Shown here piece after piece: positions 12,408 through 13,328 of a stretch of DNA of 13,328 nucleotides. The stretch is from the NCBI GenBank assembly GCA_035483795.1, contig DATHPP010000174.1, forward strand, positions 1 to 13,328, read 5' to 3'. A model generated the notes under the pieces. That model made no database searches. It worked only from the letters and a program-made list of their open reading frames with translations, and was not told where the DNA came from. A program made the translations under genes and the position numbers. The stretch comes from DASXMX01 sp035483795 (GTDB lineage Bacteria; Planctomycetota; Phycisphaerae; Tepidisphaerales; Tepidisphaeraceae). The first letter of the stretch is position 1. Every line of letters begins with the position of its first letter.

Positions 12408-13079
12408 ATGAATCAGCGTCTCGCTTTAGCGGGTTGTCTGGCTGCATTTGGTCTGATGGCATGGCTGACGGGGCTGGGCTGCGGGCACAACCGCGGCGAA
12501 GCGACGACTCCGCTCCACGAAGCGGCCAAGACCAACGACCCGGCGGCGGTGAATTCGGCGCTGACGGGCGGAGAGGCGGTCGACACCCGCGACCGCGCCG
12601 GCGCCACGCCCCTCATCCAGGCCGCCAAGAGCGGCGCCACCGACTCGGCCAAGGCCCTTATCGACGCCGGTGCGAATCTCGAAGCCAAGGACAAGTACGA
12701 TTACACCGCCCTGCATTGGGCCGCGTACAACGGACAGGCCCCGGTCGCGACGCTTCTGCTGGACAAGGGCGCCAACGTGAATGCGCTGGAGTACACCCAC
12801 TCGACACCGCTCGCGTTGGCCGCCTATCGCGGGCACGCTGACGTCGTGGTGGTTCTTCTGGCGCATGGCGCGGAAGTCAACACAAAGGACAAAGACGGCA
12901 TGACGCCGCTCCAATATGCCGCTCGCGGCGGCTACCTGGAAATCGTCAAGCTGCTGGTCGACAAAGGCGCCGACATCAATTACCGCGAGCCCGGCAACGG
13001 ATATTCCGCACTCGCCCTGGCAAGACAGAAAGAGCATGCCGACGTCGCCAAATACCTCGAAGACAAGGGCGCCAAGTAA
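12408..13079 (+). CDS. Exported ankyrin-repeat protein, probable lipoprotein
   Basis: The 223-residue protein has a hydrophobic N-terminal segment (LAAFGLMAWLTGLGC, 11-25) ending in a cysteine. The -3 position is Gly rather than the usual Leu, so lipid attachment at C25 is likely but not certain. Residues ~33-223 are about six ankyrin repeats with the usual marks: TPLHEAA, ATPLIQAAKSGATDSAKALI, DAGANLEAKDKYDYTALHWA, LLLDKGANVNA, TPLALAAYRGHADVV, MTPLQYAARGGYLEIVKLLV and DKGADIN. Ankyrin repeats bind other proteins; an exported one would act in the periplasm or at the outer membrane. The ATG at 12408 follows GGGAAGG at a short distance and gives a proper signal. Its divergent partner is the patatin lipoprotein, so one possibility is that the ankyrin protein binds or inhibits that enzyme; this is a guess. 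Confidence 0.92.
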   Translation: MNQRLALAGCLAAFGLMAWLTGLGCGHNRGEATTPLHEAAKTNDPAAVNSALTGGEAVDTRDRAGATPLIQAAKSGATDSAKALIDAGANLEAKDKYDYTALHWAAYNGQAPVATLLLDKGANVNALEYTHSTPLALAAYRGHADVVVVLLAHGAEVNTKDKDGMTPLQYAARGGYLEIVKLLVDKGADINYREPGNGYSALALARQKEHADVAKYLEDKGAK

Positions 13080-13081
13080 TC

Positions 13082-13239
13082 TCGAATGTTCCCCAAATGT
13101 CCCCGAATGTCCCCTCTGGCGCGAGGGGACATTTGTGACCTCCCTGGCTCATGGTGGCTCATGGCCATCGGAGATGGGCCATGAGGCAAACCGCGCCAAC
13201 ACGCGCTGTACAATGTTCCAAATGGCCCCTTTCGGGGCC
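13082..13239. repeat. Cluster of REP-like palindromes and short tandem repeats
   Basis: This gene-free stretch after the ankyrin gene holds three copies of an AATGTYCCC decamer-like unit (13085-13114). The last copy forms a perfect 10-bp stem, AATGTCCCCT (13106-13115) with AGGGGACATT (13124-13133). Next is a doubled GGCTCATGG (from 13146 and 13157), whose second copy pairs as CTCATGGCC (13158-13166) with GGCCATGAG (13177-13185). Last is a short hairpin GGCCCC-TTTC-GGGGCC (13224-13239). The first may stop ankyrin transcripts, though no T-run follows. The set looks like dispersed palindromic elements. Confidence 0.6.
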
Positions 13240-13328
13240 TTGGTCAAAAGGGGAGAGGTCTACCCGGTACACGATTTTCACCCGTTCTTTTTCCAACTCC
13301 ACGCGTTTCACCAGGGTGGTAATTATTT
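13240..13328. other. Right-edge segment without recognised features
   Basis: No gene, clear promoter or repeat is seen in the last 89 bases. A pyrimidine-rich run (GTTCTTTTTCC) and AT-rich last bases may belong to the control region of a gene beyond the window. Confidence 0.4.

Overview
The window is GC-rich bacterial DNA, and its proteins point to the Planctomycetota, probably a Phycisphaerae-like lineage. The markers are: a small membrane protein with the C-x2-C...YNLTGN...C-PEC-G zinc ribbon, a protein starting with the LEPR-XLL-type motif (LETRRLLSA), a PEP-CTERM protein, a sigma factor with several helix-turn-helix segments before its sigma-70 core, and a LolA/DUF2092-like to TlpA thioredoxin fusion. 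This assignment rests on protein style, not on rRNA.

Left part (1-2873). Six exact copies of a 10-bp repeat touch the left edge. Next come a small zinc-ribbon membrane protein (+), a decayed 3'-terminal remnant of a tag (3-methyladenine DNA glycosylase I) gene (-), a GNAT acetyltransferase (-), and, divergent from it, xseA (exonuclease VII large subunit, +) ending in a candidate beta-clamp-binding peptide. A hairpin with a U-tract serves the cold-shock gene that converges on xseA.

Centre (2874-5930). A cold-shock protein gene (-) has a predicted leader of about 175 nt. Between it and lptB (+) lies the longest gene-free stretch of the window. It carries two perfect and one near-perfect DnaA box, all in the same orientation, plus an 80% AT block, so it is a candidate replication origin or DnaA-controlled promoter region. 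lptB (LPS-export ATPase) is followed by an exported LolA-like/TlpA-type fusion. An imperfect inverted repeat separates this gene from the converging sigma-factor gene.

Right part (5930-13328). The minus strand carries a multi-HTH sigma factor with a strong promoter almost touching its start codon, the LEPR-XLL helical surface protein, a PEP-CTERM protein, a cytoplasmic protein with an unassigned N-terminal domain and TPR repeats, and a patatin-like lipoprotein. Divergent from the patatin gene is an ankyrin-repeat protein with a lipoprotein-like signal (+). Several large hairpins and REP-like palindromes lie between these genes and at the right edge.

The window looks like ordinary chromosome: housekeeping repair, stress and envelope genes mixed with lineage-specific surface and regulatory genes. 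I found no complete mobile element, CRISPR array, rRNA or tRNA. The observations most worth following are the DnaA-box cluster, the tag remnant, the possible clamp motif of XseA, the near-leaderless gene starts and the altered sigma factor.
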